DNA from: Anaerotignum_A sp963633805
Lineage (GTDB): Bacteria; Bacillota; Clostridia; Lachnospirales; Anaerotignaceae
NCBI GenBank assembly: GCA_963633805.1
Contig: CAVGZD010000001.1
Span: 78,622 to 142,621, forward strand
Direction of reading: 5' to 3'
DNA: 64,000 bases
Below the pieces are notes generated by a model. The model was not told where the DNA came from and searched no databases. It saw nothing but the letters and a program-made list of their open reading frames with translations. The position numbers were made by a program, and so were the translations under genes. Positions 32,135 to 40,619 of this stretch are shown piece after piece (the first letter of the stretch is position 1; every line of letters begins with the position of its first letter).

Positions 32135-33868
32135 ATGATTTCATATTTACAAAGACGTTTTGCGCTCTCGCATAAGGGCGCGGTCGATGCAGTCAAGGGC
32201 ATCCTCTGCTGCGCACTGCAGAATATTTCCTTCATGCTGCCCGTTGGGCTGCTCTATCAGCTTGTGCGGGAACTGCTGGACGGCACGCTGAGTGCGGAGC
32301 GCATCCCGTTTTATATCATCGGCTGCATTGCGGCGGCGGCATTGATCCTTGTCTGCACAAGGCTGCAATATGACGGCACCTTCCTGACGACCTATGTGGA
32401 AACGGGCGTGCGGCGGGTGAGCCTTGCGGAAAAGCTGCGGCGCATCCCGCTGTCCTTCTTCGGCAAGCGCGATCTGGCGGACCTGACTTCCTCCATCATG
32501 AATGACTGCGCCGTTCTGGAGCAGAGCCAATCCCATTTCGTCGGACCGCTGTTCGGGGCGATCCTTTCGACAACGCTGATTGCCGTCTCGACGCTGTTTT
32601 TCCATTGGAAGATGGCGCTGGCTGTGATCTGGCCGCTGCCGATTGCCTTCGCTATCGTTGCGCTGGCATCCGATGTGCAGAAAAGGCTCTCGCGTCGGTC
32701 GATGGCGGCGAAGCTGGCATGTGAGGACGGCATACAGGAATGCATGGAAAGCATGGCGGATCTGCGCGCCAACAACGCCGAGACGGAATATCTCTCCGGA
32801 TTGGAGAAAAAAATCCGCGCGGTCGAGGGACGGGCAATCAAAAGCGAGCTGGGCACGGCGGCATTTGTGGTATCGGCGGGGCTGGTGCTGCGGCTGGGCA
32901 TTGCGACGACGGCATTGGTCGGTGCGGCGCTGCTGGTTAAGGGTGAGCTGGACGTTCTGACCTTTTTCCTCTTTCTGCTGCTGGCTTCCCGCCTGTATGA
33001 TCCGCTGGAAGGCTCTTTGCAGAATCTGGCGGGCATTATTGCGACGAATAGTAATATCGAGCGTATGAATGAGATTCTGGATTGCCCGATACAGACGGGC
33101 GAGGAAACGCTGAGTAATCAGGGCTGCGATATTGTGTTCGACCATGTGGGCTTTTCGTATCAGGATGGCGAAACGGTGCTGAAGGACGTTTCCTTTACGG
33201 CGAAGCAGGGGCAGGTGACGGCGCTGGTCGGCCCTTCGGGCGGCGGCAAGACGACCGTTTCCCGTTTGGCGGCGCGTTTCTGGGATATCGACCGCGGGAA
33301 GATCAGCGTTGGCGGCATGGATATCTCCAAAATTGACCCGGAAAGGCTGATGAGCCTGTATTCCATCGTTTTTCAAGATGTTACGCTGTTTGGCAACTCC
33401 ATTTTGGAGAACATCCGCATCGGTCGCAAGGATGCCACCGATGAAGAGGTCATTGCGGCGGCAAGGCTGGCGAATGTGGATCATTTTGCGGAGAAGCTGC
33501 CGGATGGCTGGCATGCCAATATCGGCGAGAACGGCTGCGCACTCTCCGGAGGGGAATGCCAGCGCATCTCTATTGCCCGCGCCTTTTTGAAGGATGCGCC
33601 GATCATTCTGCTGGATGAGGCGACCGCCAGCCTGGATGTCGAGAACGAAACGGCAATTCAGGAGGCATTGTCCCGCCTGATCCGCAACAAAACCGTGTTG
33701 ATTATTGCCCATCGCATGCGGACGGTTTCCGGCGCGGACAAAATTATTGTGCTGAAGGATGGCGTTGTGGCGGAGCAGGGCGCACCCGCAGAGCTGATGC
33801 AGCAGGGCGGCATTTTCTCCCATATGGTGCAGCTGCAAAGCGAAAGCTGGTCGCTCGGTCAGGCGTGA
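32135..33868 (+). CDS. ABC transporter, fused permease/ATPase, subunit 2
   Basis: Partner half-transporter, 3 bases after subunit 1, behind AAAGGAGG. Six-helix domain (residues about 20-300), Walker A GPSGGGKTTVSRL, signature LSGGECQRISIARA, Walker B IILLDEATASLD, switch AHRMRTV. Length is 577 residues. The pair forms one heterodimer in the membrane; the direction of transport cannot be told from sequence, but the Ybt-like character of subunit 1 favours metal-chelate import. Confidence 0.9.
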   Translation: MISYLQRRFALSHKGAVDAVKGILCCALQNISFMLPVGLLYQLVRELLDGTLSAERIPFYIIGCIAAAALILVCTRLQYDGTFLTTYVETGVRRVSLAEKLRRIPLSFFGKRDLADLTSSIMNDCAVLEQSQSHFVGPLFGAILSTTLIAVSTLFFHWKMALAVIWPLPIAFAIVALASDVQKRLSRRSMAAKLACEDGIQECMESMADLRANNAETEYLSGLEKKIRAVEGRAIKSELGTAAFVVSAGLVLRLGIATTALVGAALLVKGELDVLTFFLFLLLASRLYDPLEGSLQNLAGIIATNSNIERMNEILDCPIQTGEETLSNQGCDIVFDHVGFSYQDGETVLKDVSFTAKQGQVTALVGPSGGGKTTVSRLAARFWDIDRGKISVGGMDISKIDPERLMSLYSIVFQDVTLFGNSILENIRIGRKDATDEEVIAAARLANVDHFAEKLPDGWHANIGENGCALSGGECQRISIARAFLKDAPIILLDEATASLDVENETAIQEALSRLIRNKTVLIIAHRMRTVSGADKIIVLKDGVVAEQGAPAELMQQGGIFSHMVQLQSESWSLGQA

Positions 33869-33893
33869 CGGAGAAAAATACGATTCGCCGTGC

Positions 33894-33922
33894 TTGCATT
33901 TCGCAAAAAGTCGAAATATAAT
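33894..33922 (+). promoter_or_regulatory. Promoter of the EamA gene
   Basis: TTGCAT at 33894-33899 and TATAAT at 33917-33922, 17-base spacing. It is followed by a leader of about 170 bases with local hairpins (for example TGCC-GCA-GGCA near 34020-34030) that matches no riboswitch consensus I recognise. Confidence 0.6.
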
Positions 33923-34096
33923 ATGGATAGCGATATGAGCAATTTTTACAGGGGCTTGCCCTTTATGGAACAAGGCGTTGGTTTTGATACTCTGCGCTGC
34001 AATCCCCTCCCAAGCCGTTTGCCGCAGGCAGGGTGGCATCGTGCAGGCATGGGGGGAGCCGGTGCTTTGTGCGATTTCGGAGAGGGGGAGAGCGTG

Positions 34097-34957
34097 ATGT
34101 GGATATTTTTTGCCTTTGGCTCGGCATTTTTGGCGGGCATCACCTCGATTCTGGCAAAATGCGGCATTCAAAAAACGGATTCTGATGCGGCGACGGCGAT
34201 CCGTACGGTCGTAGTGCTGCTGTTTGCGTGGCTGATGGTTTGGGTGGTCGGTTCTGCGCCGATGATCACGAGCCTCAGCGCAAAAACATGGACATTTCTG
34301 CTCCTTTCCGGGCTGGCGACGGGCGCGTCTGGGCTCTGCTATTTCCGCGCCCTGCAGCTGGGGGACGTCAATAAGGTCGTTCCCATTGATAAATCCTCGA
34401 CCGTGCTGACGATCCTGCTGGCATTTTTCTTCCTCGGAGAGCCTCACATGGCGCAAAGGGCTTGCGGTCGCTTTGATTGGCATCGGTACGCTTCTTATGA
34501 TCGAAAAGAAGGCTGTCGCTGAGGGGAAAGTGGAGGAAAAAGCTGGCTGCTGTATGCCGTGCTTTCCGCCGTTTTTGCCGCGCTGACCGCCATCCTTGGG
34601 AAAATCGGCATAGACGGCGTGGAATCCAACCTTGGTACGGCGCTCCGCACTGCGGTGGTGCTTGTCATGGCGTGGATGATTGTGCTTGTCAAGGGAAAAC
34701 AAAGCACGCTGAAAGGAATCCCGCGCAGGGAGCTGGGCTTTATCTGCCTTTCCGCTCTGGCGACGGGCGACTCTTGGTTCTGCTATTGCAGAGCCCTGCA
34801 GGATGGTCTTGCCAGCGTCGTTGTTCCCATCGATAAGCTGAGTATTTTGGTATCGATTGCGTTTTCGGCGATCGTGTTCAAGGAGCGGCTGTCGGCAAAG
34901 GCGGCGGGCGGGCTTGCGTTGATCGTTGCGGGGACGATGCTGATGCTGTATGGATGA
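34097..34957 (+). pseudogene. EamA/DMT-family transporter, two frameshifts
   Basis: Drug/metabolite transporter with two EamA halves. Starts at ATG 34097 (GAGGGGGAGAG upstream): MWIFFAFGSAFLAGITSILA. The first half reads to FFLGEP, then the frame is lost near 34441-34447; shifting gives LTWRKGLAVALIGIGTLLMI up to EEK, and a second shift at the A-run 34537-34541 gives SWLLYAVLSAVFAALTAILG to the end. Net change is three bases, so 34097-34957 is exactly 287 codons long, the normal length. Both halves keep the VVPIDK motif. Substrate unknown. Probably inactive unless the indels are sequencing errors. Confidence 0.82.
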
Positions 34958-34970
34958 TAGGAGGATTTGT

Positions 34971-35504
34971 ATGGTGTATACCTGTGAAACTGCATCGCCG
35001 CTGGGGACGATCACGCTGGCTTGCGATGCAGATGCCATTATCGGTCTGTGGTTCAATGGGCAGAAGCACTTCGGCAATATCCTGCCCACGCAGACCGAAC
35101 AGAAGGAGCTGCCACTGCTGCGGGATGCGAAGCGTTGGTTGGAGCTTTATTTTTCGGGACGGGAACCGGACTTTACGCCGCCCCTGCGCTACGATTCTAC
35201 GCCGTTTCGCCAGACTGTCTGCGAGATCATGCTGACCATCCCTTACGGCAGAACCATGACCTATGGGGAGATCGCCGCTGAGGTCGCAAGGCGCAGGGGC
35301 ATAGACAGAATGTCCGCACAGGCGGTCGGCGGGGCAGTCGGGCATAACCCCATTTCCCTGATGATCCCCTGCCATCGCGTGGTCGGTACGAATGGCAGCC
35401 TGACGGGCTATGGCGGCGGGATTCGGCGTAAGCTACGGCTTCTGGAGCTGGAGCATGTGGATATGAGTCGCTTTTTTGTCCCCAAAAAGGGGACAGCGCT
35501 GTAA
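34971..35504 (+). CDS. ogt: Methylated-DNA--protein-cysteine S-methyltransferase
   Basis: Suicide repair protein that removes alkyl groups from O6-guanine. The active site is IPCHRVVGTNGSLTGYGGG (19 residues, acceptor Cys in PCHRV), preceded by the helix-turn-helix RTMTYGEIAAE. Length is 177 residues from ATG 34971 (TAGGAGGATT upstream), typical of Ogt. It follows the broken EamA gene by 13 bases. Confidence 0.95.
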   Translation: MVYTCETASPLGTITLACDADAIIGLWFNGQKHFGNILPTQTEQKELPLLRDAKRWLELYFSGREPDFTPPLRYDSTPFRQTVCEIMLTIPYGRTMTYGEIAAEVARRRGIDRMSAQAVGGAVGHNPISLMIPCHRVVGTNGSLTGYGGGIRRKLRLLELEHVDMSRFFVPKKGTAL

Positions 35505-35585
35505 GCTGCGTCCAAATGAGAAAGCTTCGGGTGAAAAATGTCTGTTTTTGCTTCAGAAATCAACAAAAGCTAAGGAGGCGTTGAG

Positions 35586-36092
35586 ATGCTGATTGCATCT
35601 GTGACTGAAAAAATGATTGCCTTTTCCGAGGGTGATCTGCATGATATCAATCATTTTCTGGGCGTGTGGGCGATGGCGAAAACCATTGGCGAGTTGGAAG
35701 GGCTGGACGCACACACGCAGCAGCTTCTGGAGCTTGCGGCTCTCGTGCATGACATTGCCTGCCCGCTGTGCCGCGAGAAATATGGCAACACCAACGGAGA
35801 GAATCAGGAACGGGAAAGTCCGCCGCTGGTGGACGCTTTTTTCGCAGATCTGCCCGTTCCCGCGCAGGATGTGGCGCGTATTTCATGGCTGGTGGCGCAT
35901 CATCATACCTATACGAATGTGGATGGTCCGGATCATCAGATCCTGCTGGAGGCGGATTTTATCATCAATACGGGCGAGAGCAGCTATCCGCGGACATCCA
36001 TCGAGAATGCAAAAGGGCGCATTTTCCGCACTGCCGCCGGCGTACGTCTGCTGGAGGAGATGTATTTGAAGCATGCGGATAAGGAAGTTTGA
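35586..36092 (+). CDS. HD-domain hydrolase
   Basis: Metal-dependent phosphohydrolase of the HD superfamily. The metal ligands are seen as DLHDINHFLGVW, the HD pair in ALVHDIACPLC, HHH in LVAHHHTY, and the Asp in LLEADFIIN. Length is 168 residues. ATG 35586 has AAGGAGGCG. The substrate (nucleotide or phosphoester) cannot be told. A perfect terminator hairpin follows. Confidence 0.88.
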   Translation: MLIASVTEKMIAFSEGDLHDINHFLGVWAMAKTIGELEGLDAHTQQLLELAALVHDIACPLCREKYGNTNGENQERESPPLVDAFFADLPVPAQDVARISWLVAHHHTYTNVDGPDHQILLEADFIINTGESSYPRTSIENAKGRIFRTAAGVRLLEEMYLKHADKEV

Positions 36093-36123
36093 GAGGGAAA
36101 ATTTTTGAAAATGGGACGTATCG

Positions 36124-36154
36124 GGCAGGGCTGTGGTGTGCAGCCCTGCCTTTT
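36124..36154 (+). terminator. Rho-independent terminator after the HD gene
   Basis: Perfect 10-bp stem GGCAGGGCTG / CAGCCCTGCC, 7-base loop, four Ts. Confidence 0.8.
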
Positions 36155-36190
36155 GCAGTGCCCCGTTCCTGCCGATCTCAGCCTGTCCGA

Positions 36191-36838
36191 TTACATCTCG
36201 CAAAGCATCGACAGCATGCGCTCATTCGGGTCGATGATCGGCAGAGGCAGGATTTTTGCAAGCTCCTCTGCGATATACGGAAAATGCGTGCAGCCCAAAA
36301 TCAGCGCATCCATACGGAGCAGCCGGAAGCAAGTCAGCAACTCCGCAAGCCCCTGCTGTTTGATGATCTCTGCGGGGCTGATTTTCTGCTCGATGGCGAT
36401 AGCCAGAAACGGCAGTCCTGCGCCGAAGGTCATGCAGGCGGCATTTTCCTCTGCGATTACCTGCTCGATGGCGGCAAGGCTCTGCCCGCTGACGGCAAGA
36501 ATGCCAAGCCGCTGATAGCTCCCGGCGCATTCCTTGTATACATCAAAGGGCGTTACCAGTTTGTCCGTCTGCACCTGCGCGCGCACCTGCCGCATATCAA
36601 CGGCGGCGGTCATGGAGTTGCAGTTTACATAAATGCCCTCTGCCCCTTCTGCGATCATTTCATTGCAGAGCGCGATCATTTGCTCGGTCAATTCCTTCGG
36701 ATGCAGCCGCTGCATTTGCAGCTGGATTTCGGGCGATGGGCTGGAAGCCCGCCCGATCGCGCAATGTCCGTAACGTTCCACATATTCCATACCCATGCGG
36801 GTATCCACGGGTGTTCCCGCGATTACTCCGATTTTCAT
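36191..36838 (-). CDS. Aspartate/glutamate racemase family protein
   Basis: Cofactor-independent racemase of the Asp/Glu superfamily. The two catalytic cysteines are in YVNCNSMTA (near residue 74) and LGCTHFPYI (near residue 182); the start MKIGVIAGTPVDTRMGMEYV is similar to amino-acid racemases. Length is 215 residues. A good AGGAGG precedes ATG 36838. It may supply D-glutamate or D-aspartate for the wall or act on another amino acid; which substrate is not resolved. It is transcribed away from the his operon. Confidence 0.85.
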   Translation of the reverse strand: MKIGVIAGTPVDTRMGMEYVERYGHCAIGRASSPSPEIQLQMQRLHPKELTEQMIALCNEMIAEGAEGIYVNCNSMTAAVDMRQVRAQVQTDKLVTPFDVYKECAGSYQRLGILAVSGQSLAAIEQVIAEENAACMTFGAGLPFLAIAIEQKISPAEIIKQQGLAELLTCFRLLRMDALILGCTHFPYIAEELAKILPLPIIDPNERMLSMLCEM

Positions 36839-37014
36839 ATCGTCCTCCTATGTTTCTGTTTATCTGTGCAAATTTTACAACCGAATGCCGCGGGAATCAA
36901 GAGGAAAATCGCCGCGGCATGCCATGAAGCTCAAAAACGGCATATTTTGGACAAAATGTATAAATTTATATGTAGAAAGAAATAAAATTTGAAACACTCA
37001 CTTTACTGTTCTAC

Positions 37015-37043
37015 TTGACTAAAGCGTTAAAATAAGATAAACT
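37015..37043 (+). promoter_or_regulatory. Promoter of the histidine operon
   Basis: TTGACT at 37015-37020 and TAAACT at 37038-37043, 17-base spacing, about 30 bases before hisZ. No T-box or attenuator of the usual kinds was found in the short leader, so His control is not visible here. The 170 bases upstream to the racemase start are AT-rich and otherwise featureless. Confidence 0.65.
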
Positions 37044-37074
37044 GTTTTCAAGTAAGAAAGGGTGTGAAATTTGT

Positions 37075-38202
37075 ATGAAGCAAGCAGAAATGCTTTTGAA
37101 AAAAGAGGAACAGGTCATTTTCAGCCTGCGGGCGTTGTTTGAACGCTACGGCTACCGAAAATTTAAGATGAGCAAGTTTGAGGAATATGATTTTTATGCG
37201 GACAACAGGAGCTTTTTGAACAGCGAAACCATTCTGACCTTCACGGGTCTGGACGGCAAGCTCTTGGCGCTCAAGCCGGATGTGACCCTTTCCATCGTGA
37301 AAAACACCAAAGGCAGTCGTGAGGCGGCAGAGCGGGTCTATTACAACGAAAATGTATACCGCGCGCGCAAGGGAGCGAGCGAATATAAGGAGATCATGCA
37401 GGTCGGGCTGGAATATATCGGCGAGGTGGACGGCTATGCCACGCTGGAGGTGTTGCTGCTGGCGCAAAAGAGCCTGCAAGCCATCAGCGATGCCTATATA
37501 CTGGATTTATCGCACATGGGCTTTGTCGCAGGGCTGATGGAGGAGCTTGCTCTGCCTTATGATCGGCAAAAGCAGCTGCTGGATTGCATCCGGGAGAAAA
37601 ACGTACATGGGATTCGCGGGATATGCGCGGAGATTGCGCTTGCAGAGGATCAAGCAGAGAAGCTGGAGCGTCTGGCGAACCTTTACGGCAGTCTGGATGA
37701 GACTTTGCCGCAGGCGAGGGCGCTTTGCTGCAATGCCAAAATGGAGCAGGCGGTGCGGGAGCTGGAGGAAATTCTGCGCTGTCTGAAAATCAGCGGCAGG
37801 GAACAGAATGTCAATCTCGATTTCTCCATCGTAAATGATATGGATTACTACACAGGTATTATTTTCAAAGGCTTTATCCAAGGCGTGCCGAGCAGCATCC
37901 TCAGCGGCGGCAGATATGATAATCTGTTGCGCAAGCTGGGCAAGGATGCGGATGCCATCGGCTTTGCGGTCTATCTGGATCTGCTGGAACGCTTCGATTC
38001 CAAGGAGAAGGAATACGATGTGGATACGCTGCTACTCTATGAGGATGGGGCAGATGTGGCGGCTTTGGCAAAGGCAGTGCAGATGCTGACCGATAACGGG
38101 CAAAGCGTACTGGTGCAGAGAAAAAATACAGGAAATGTGAAGTATAAGCAGCTGCTTAGCATGAAGGATAGGGGGCTTGAGATCGTTGCGGAACTGGATT
38201 AA
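37075..38202 (+). CDS. hisZ: ATP phosphoribosyltransferase regulatory subunit HisZ
   Basis: Histidyl-tRNA synthetase-like protein without synthetase activity that activates short-form HisG. HisRS-type class II blocks: YGYRKFKMSKFEEYDFY, LKPDVTLSIVKN, YYNENVYRARKGASEYKE, and motif near NDMDYYTGIIFKGFIQGVPS. Length is 375 residues, typical of HisZ and shorter than HisRS; the anticodon-binding domain is absent or reduced. ATG 37075 has AAAGGGTGTG upstream. Confidence 0.92.
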   Translation: MKQAEMLLKKEEQVIFSLRALFERYGYRKFKMSKFEEYDFYADNRSFLNSETILTFTGLDGKLLALKPDVTLSIVKNTKGSREAAERVYYNENVYRARKGASEYKEIMQVGLEYIGEVDGYATLEVLLLAQKSLQAISDAYILDLSHMGFVAGLMEELALPYDRQKQLLDCIREKNVHGIRGICAEIALAEDQAEKLERLANLYGSLDETLPQARALCCNAKMEQAVRELEEILRCLKISGREQNVNLDFSIVNDMDYYTGIIFKGFIQGVPSSILSGGRYDNLLRKLGKDADAIGFAVYLDLLERFDSKEKEYDVDTLLLYEDGADVAALAKAVQMLTDNGQSVLVQRKNTGNVKYKQLLSMKDRGLEIVAELD

Positions 38203-38827
38203 CATTGCGCTGCCAAAGGGCAGGCTGGGCGAGAAGGCATATGATATTTTTGAATCGATCGGCTATGGCTGTCCTGCCATTCATGAAGGCGGCAGGAAGC
38301 TGATTTTTGAGAATGAGGAGAACGGCGTGCGCTATTTCTGGGTGAAGCCATCGGATGTGGCGGTCTATGTGGAGCGCGGCGCGGCGGATGTCGGCGTGGT
38401 CGGCAAGGATATCCTTTTGGAGCAGTCCTCCGATGTTTATGAGCTGCTGGATCTGGGCATGGGCAAATGCCGCATGGCTGTGGCAGGCGTGAAGGGGGCG
38501 CGTCCCGATGCGGAGCATACTCTGCGCGTGGCAACGAAATTCCCTAATATTGCAAAGGAATTTTACAGAAAGCAAAGCCGCGAAATCGATATTATCGAGC
38601 TGCACGGCTCCATCGAGATCGCCCCGATTTTGAAGATGAGCGATGTCATTGTGGATATCGTGGAGACGGGAACGACGCTGAAGGAGAACGATCTGGAGGT
38701 GCTGGAGACGATCGTGCCGATCAGCGCGCGCCTGATTGCGAATAAGGCAAGCTACAAATTCAATAACGGGCAGATTCGGGAGCTATGCGAGCGGATCGCG
38801 CAAAATTTGGAGAACACGGGCAAATAA
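38186..38827 (+). CDS. hisG: ATP phosphoribosyltransferase, short form HisG
   Basis: First step of histidine synthesis (ATP + PRPP to PR-ATP). Short-form HisG: NIALPKGRLGEKAYDIFESI, VGVVGKDILL, and PRPP loop VDIVETGTTLKENDLEVLE. It needs HisZ, which is adjacent. The start is uncertain: TTG 38186 is 10 bases after GGGGG and gives 213 residues; TTG 38177 is only one base from that site. Either overlaps the end of hisZ. Confidence 0.92.
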   Translation: MRNWINIALPKGRLGEKAYDIFESIGYGCPAIHEGGRKLIFENEENGVRYFWVKPSDVAVYVERGAADVGVVGKDILLEQSSDVYELLDLGMGKCRMAVAGVKGARPDAEHTLRVATKFPNIAKEFYRKQSREIDIIELHGSIEIAPILKMSDVIVDIVETGTTLKENDLEVLETIVPISARLIANKASYKFNNGQIRELCERIAQNLENTGK

Positions 38828-38838
38828 AGGAGGGCATT

Positions 38839-39339
38839 ATGGAACATTTGGAGATGGTAGCAACGTACGATTTTCGTGGGGAGGTCGGTGTGATGTTTCA
38901 GGAATATATGGATATGCTCATCAAGGGAGATCCTTCTATTTTGGAATATCTGCAAATCCAAAATTACGAGCAGGAATTGACGCATCTAGAGCAAAAATAC
39001 GGCATGCCGGAGGGCAGATTCTATCTGGCTTATTGGGACGAAAAGCCGGCGGGCTGTATTGCCCTGCGCAAGCTAAACGATAGGCAATGCGAGCTGAAGC
39101 GGCTGTATGTGCGTCCTGCTTTTCGGGGGAAAAAGCTCGGCAGGGCGATGACCGAGCGGATTCTGCGGGATGCAAAGGAGATCGGCTATGCGGAGATCCT
39201 GCTGGATACCATGCCGTTTCTGCAAAACGCGATTCGGCTGTATCGAGAGCTGGGTTTTTCTGAAATTCCCTGTTATAACGATAGTCCCTTGGATTCCACC
39301 ATTTTTATGAAGCTGAAATTGGATGAGGTGAAAGTATGA
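38839..39339 (+). CDS. GNAT-family acetyltransferase inside the his operon
   Basis: A 166-residue N-acetyltransferase with the acetyl-CoA site VRPAFRGKKLGRAMTERIL (19 residues, around 92-110) and the following LYRELGFSEI. ATG 38839 has a perfect AAAGGAGGG. Its last codon overlaps the hisD start (ATGA), so expression is coupled to histidine synthesis. GNAT is not a known step of the pathway; the operon has no histidinol-phosphate phosphatase, but an acetyltransferase cannot fill that gap. Substrate unknown. Confidence 0.85.
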   Translation: MEHLEMVATYDFRGEVGVMFQEYMDMLIKGDPSILEYLQIQNYEQELTHLEQKYGMPEGRFYLAYWDEKPAGCIALRKLNDRQCELKRLYVRPAFRGKKLGRAMTERILRDAKEIGYAEILLDTMPFLQNAIRLYRELGFSEIPCYNDSPLDSTIFMKLKLDEVKV

Positions 39340-40619
39340 TTCAAACCTATGCCTATCGGGATGTCAAAATAGAAGAAATTTTTGCGCGTGAGGAAGAAAA
39401 AAATACCGTTGCCGATGCAGTCGCGGAAATTATCGCAGATGTGCGCAAAAACGGCGACGCCGCCCTTCGGCGATACGCCGAGAAATTTGACGGCGCTGCT
39501 CCGGATGCCTTTGAGGTGTCCGCAGAGGAGAGAAAGGCGGCGTTTGCGGCGGCAGACCCGCGGTTCATCGAGATTTTGCGGGAGGCAGCGGCACATATCC
39601 GCGCCTTCCATGAAAAGCAGAAGCGGACGGATTTTGTGCTGACGGAGCGCGAGGGCGTTGTGCTGGGGCAGAAAATCATCCCGTTGGATCGGGTGGGGCT
39701 GTATGTCCCCGGTGGGACGGCAAGCTACCCTTCCACCGTTCTGATGGACTGCATTCCGGCAAAAATCGCGGGGGTGCGGGAGGTCTGCATGGTCACGCCC
39801 GCGAAGGAGGGCAGACTGAATCCCGACATCATTGCGGCGGCGGAGATTGCGGGGGTCGACCGCATTTTCAAGATCGGCGGCGCACAGGCGGTGGCGGCGC
39901 TGGCTTATGGGACGGAAAGCATCCCCCGCGTGGATAAGATCGTCGGTCCGGGCAATGCCTTTGTCGCGGAGGCGAAAAAGCAGGTTTTCGGGCGGGTTTC
40001 CATCGATATGATTGCGGGGCCGAGCGAAATCCTCGTCATTGCGGATAGAAATTCGGATGCGACGGTCGTTGCGGCGGATTTGTTATCTCAGGCGGAGCAT
40101 GACAAGATGGCGTCTGCGGTTTTGGTGACGGAAAGCGAAGCCTTGGCGCGGGCAGTGTCGGCAGAATTGGAGCGGCAGATTCCCCTTCTGCCAAGAGCGG
40201 AAATTGCGCGGGCATCCATCGACAATCACGGAAAAATCATACTGGTAAAGGATATCGCGCAGGCCATTGCAGTCTCCAATGAGATTGCACCGGAGCATCT
40301 GGAGCTTTGTGTGGACGAACCGTTCCGCTATCTGGCGGAGATTCGCCATGCAGGCTCGATTTTCCTCGGCAGAAATGCTCCAGAAGCCTTGGGGGATTAT
40401 TTCGCCGGACCGAATCACACCCTGCCGACAAGCGGGACGGCGCGTTTCTCCAGCCCCTTGGGCGTGGATGATTTCGTGAAGCGTTCCTCCTTTACCTATT
40501 ACACAAAGGACGCGCTGGCGGCAGAAGCGGACAAGATTGCCTTTTTCGCCCGCAGAGAGGGCTTGGAGGCACACGCGCACTCGGCATTGGTGCGTAAGGA
40601 TAAGGAGGTGCTGCAGTGA
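39336..40619 (+). CDS. hisD: Histidinol dehydrogenase
   Basis: Two-step NAD+-dependent oxidation of histidinol to histidine. Signatures: LYVPGGTASYPSTVLMDCIP, GPGNAFVAEAKKQVFG, AGPSEILVIAD, the zinc-binding SQAEHDKMASAVL, and HTLPTSGTARFSSPLGVDDF. Length is 427 residues, typical. Overlaps the GNAT gene by 4 bases and hisC by 4. Confidence 0.97.
   Translation: MIQTYAYRDVKIEEIFAREEEKNTVADAVAEIIADVRKNGDAALRRYAEKFDGAAPDAFEVSAEERKAAFAAADPRFIEILREAAAHIRAFHEKQKRTDFVLTEREGVVLGQKIIPLDRVGLYVPGGTASYPSTVLMDCIPAKIAGVREVCMVTPAKEGRLNPDIIAAAEIAGVDRIFKIGGAQAVAALAYGTESIPRVDKIVGPGNAFVAEAKKQVFGRVSIDMIAGPSEILVIADRNSDATVVAADLLSQAEHDKMASAVLVTESEALARAVSAELERQIPLLPRAEIARASIDNHGKIILVKDIAQAIAVSNEIAPEHLELCVDEPFRYLAEIRHAGSIFLGRNAPEALGDYFAGPNHTLPTSGTARFSSPLGVDDFVKRSSFTYYTKDALAAEADKIAFFARREGLEAHAHSALVRKDKEVLQ

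Noticed and set aside
32147..35089. 980-codon open frame on the minus strand opposite the ABC, EamA and ogt genes
   Set aside because: It mirrors four clear plus-strand genes, is rich in Arg/His/Gln, has no ribosome site or known motif, and is a side effect of codon bias. The same holds for long minus-strand frames at 24133-25683, 53068-55104, 59578-61581 and 62285-64000.
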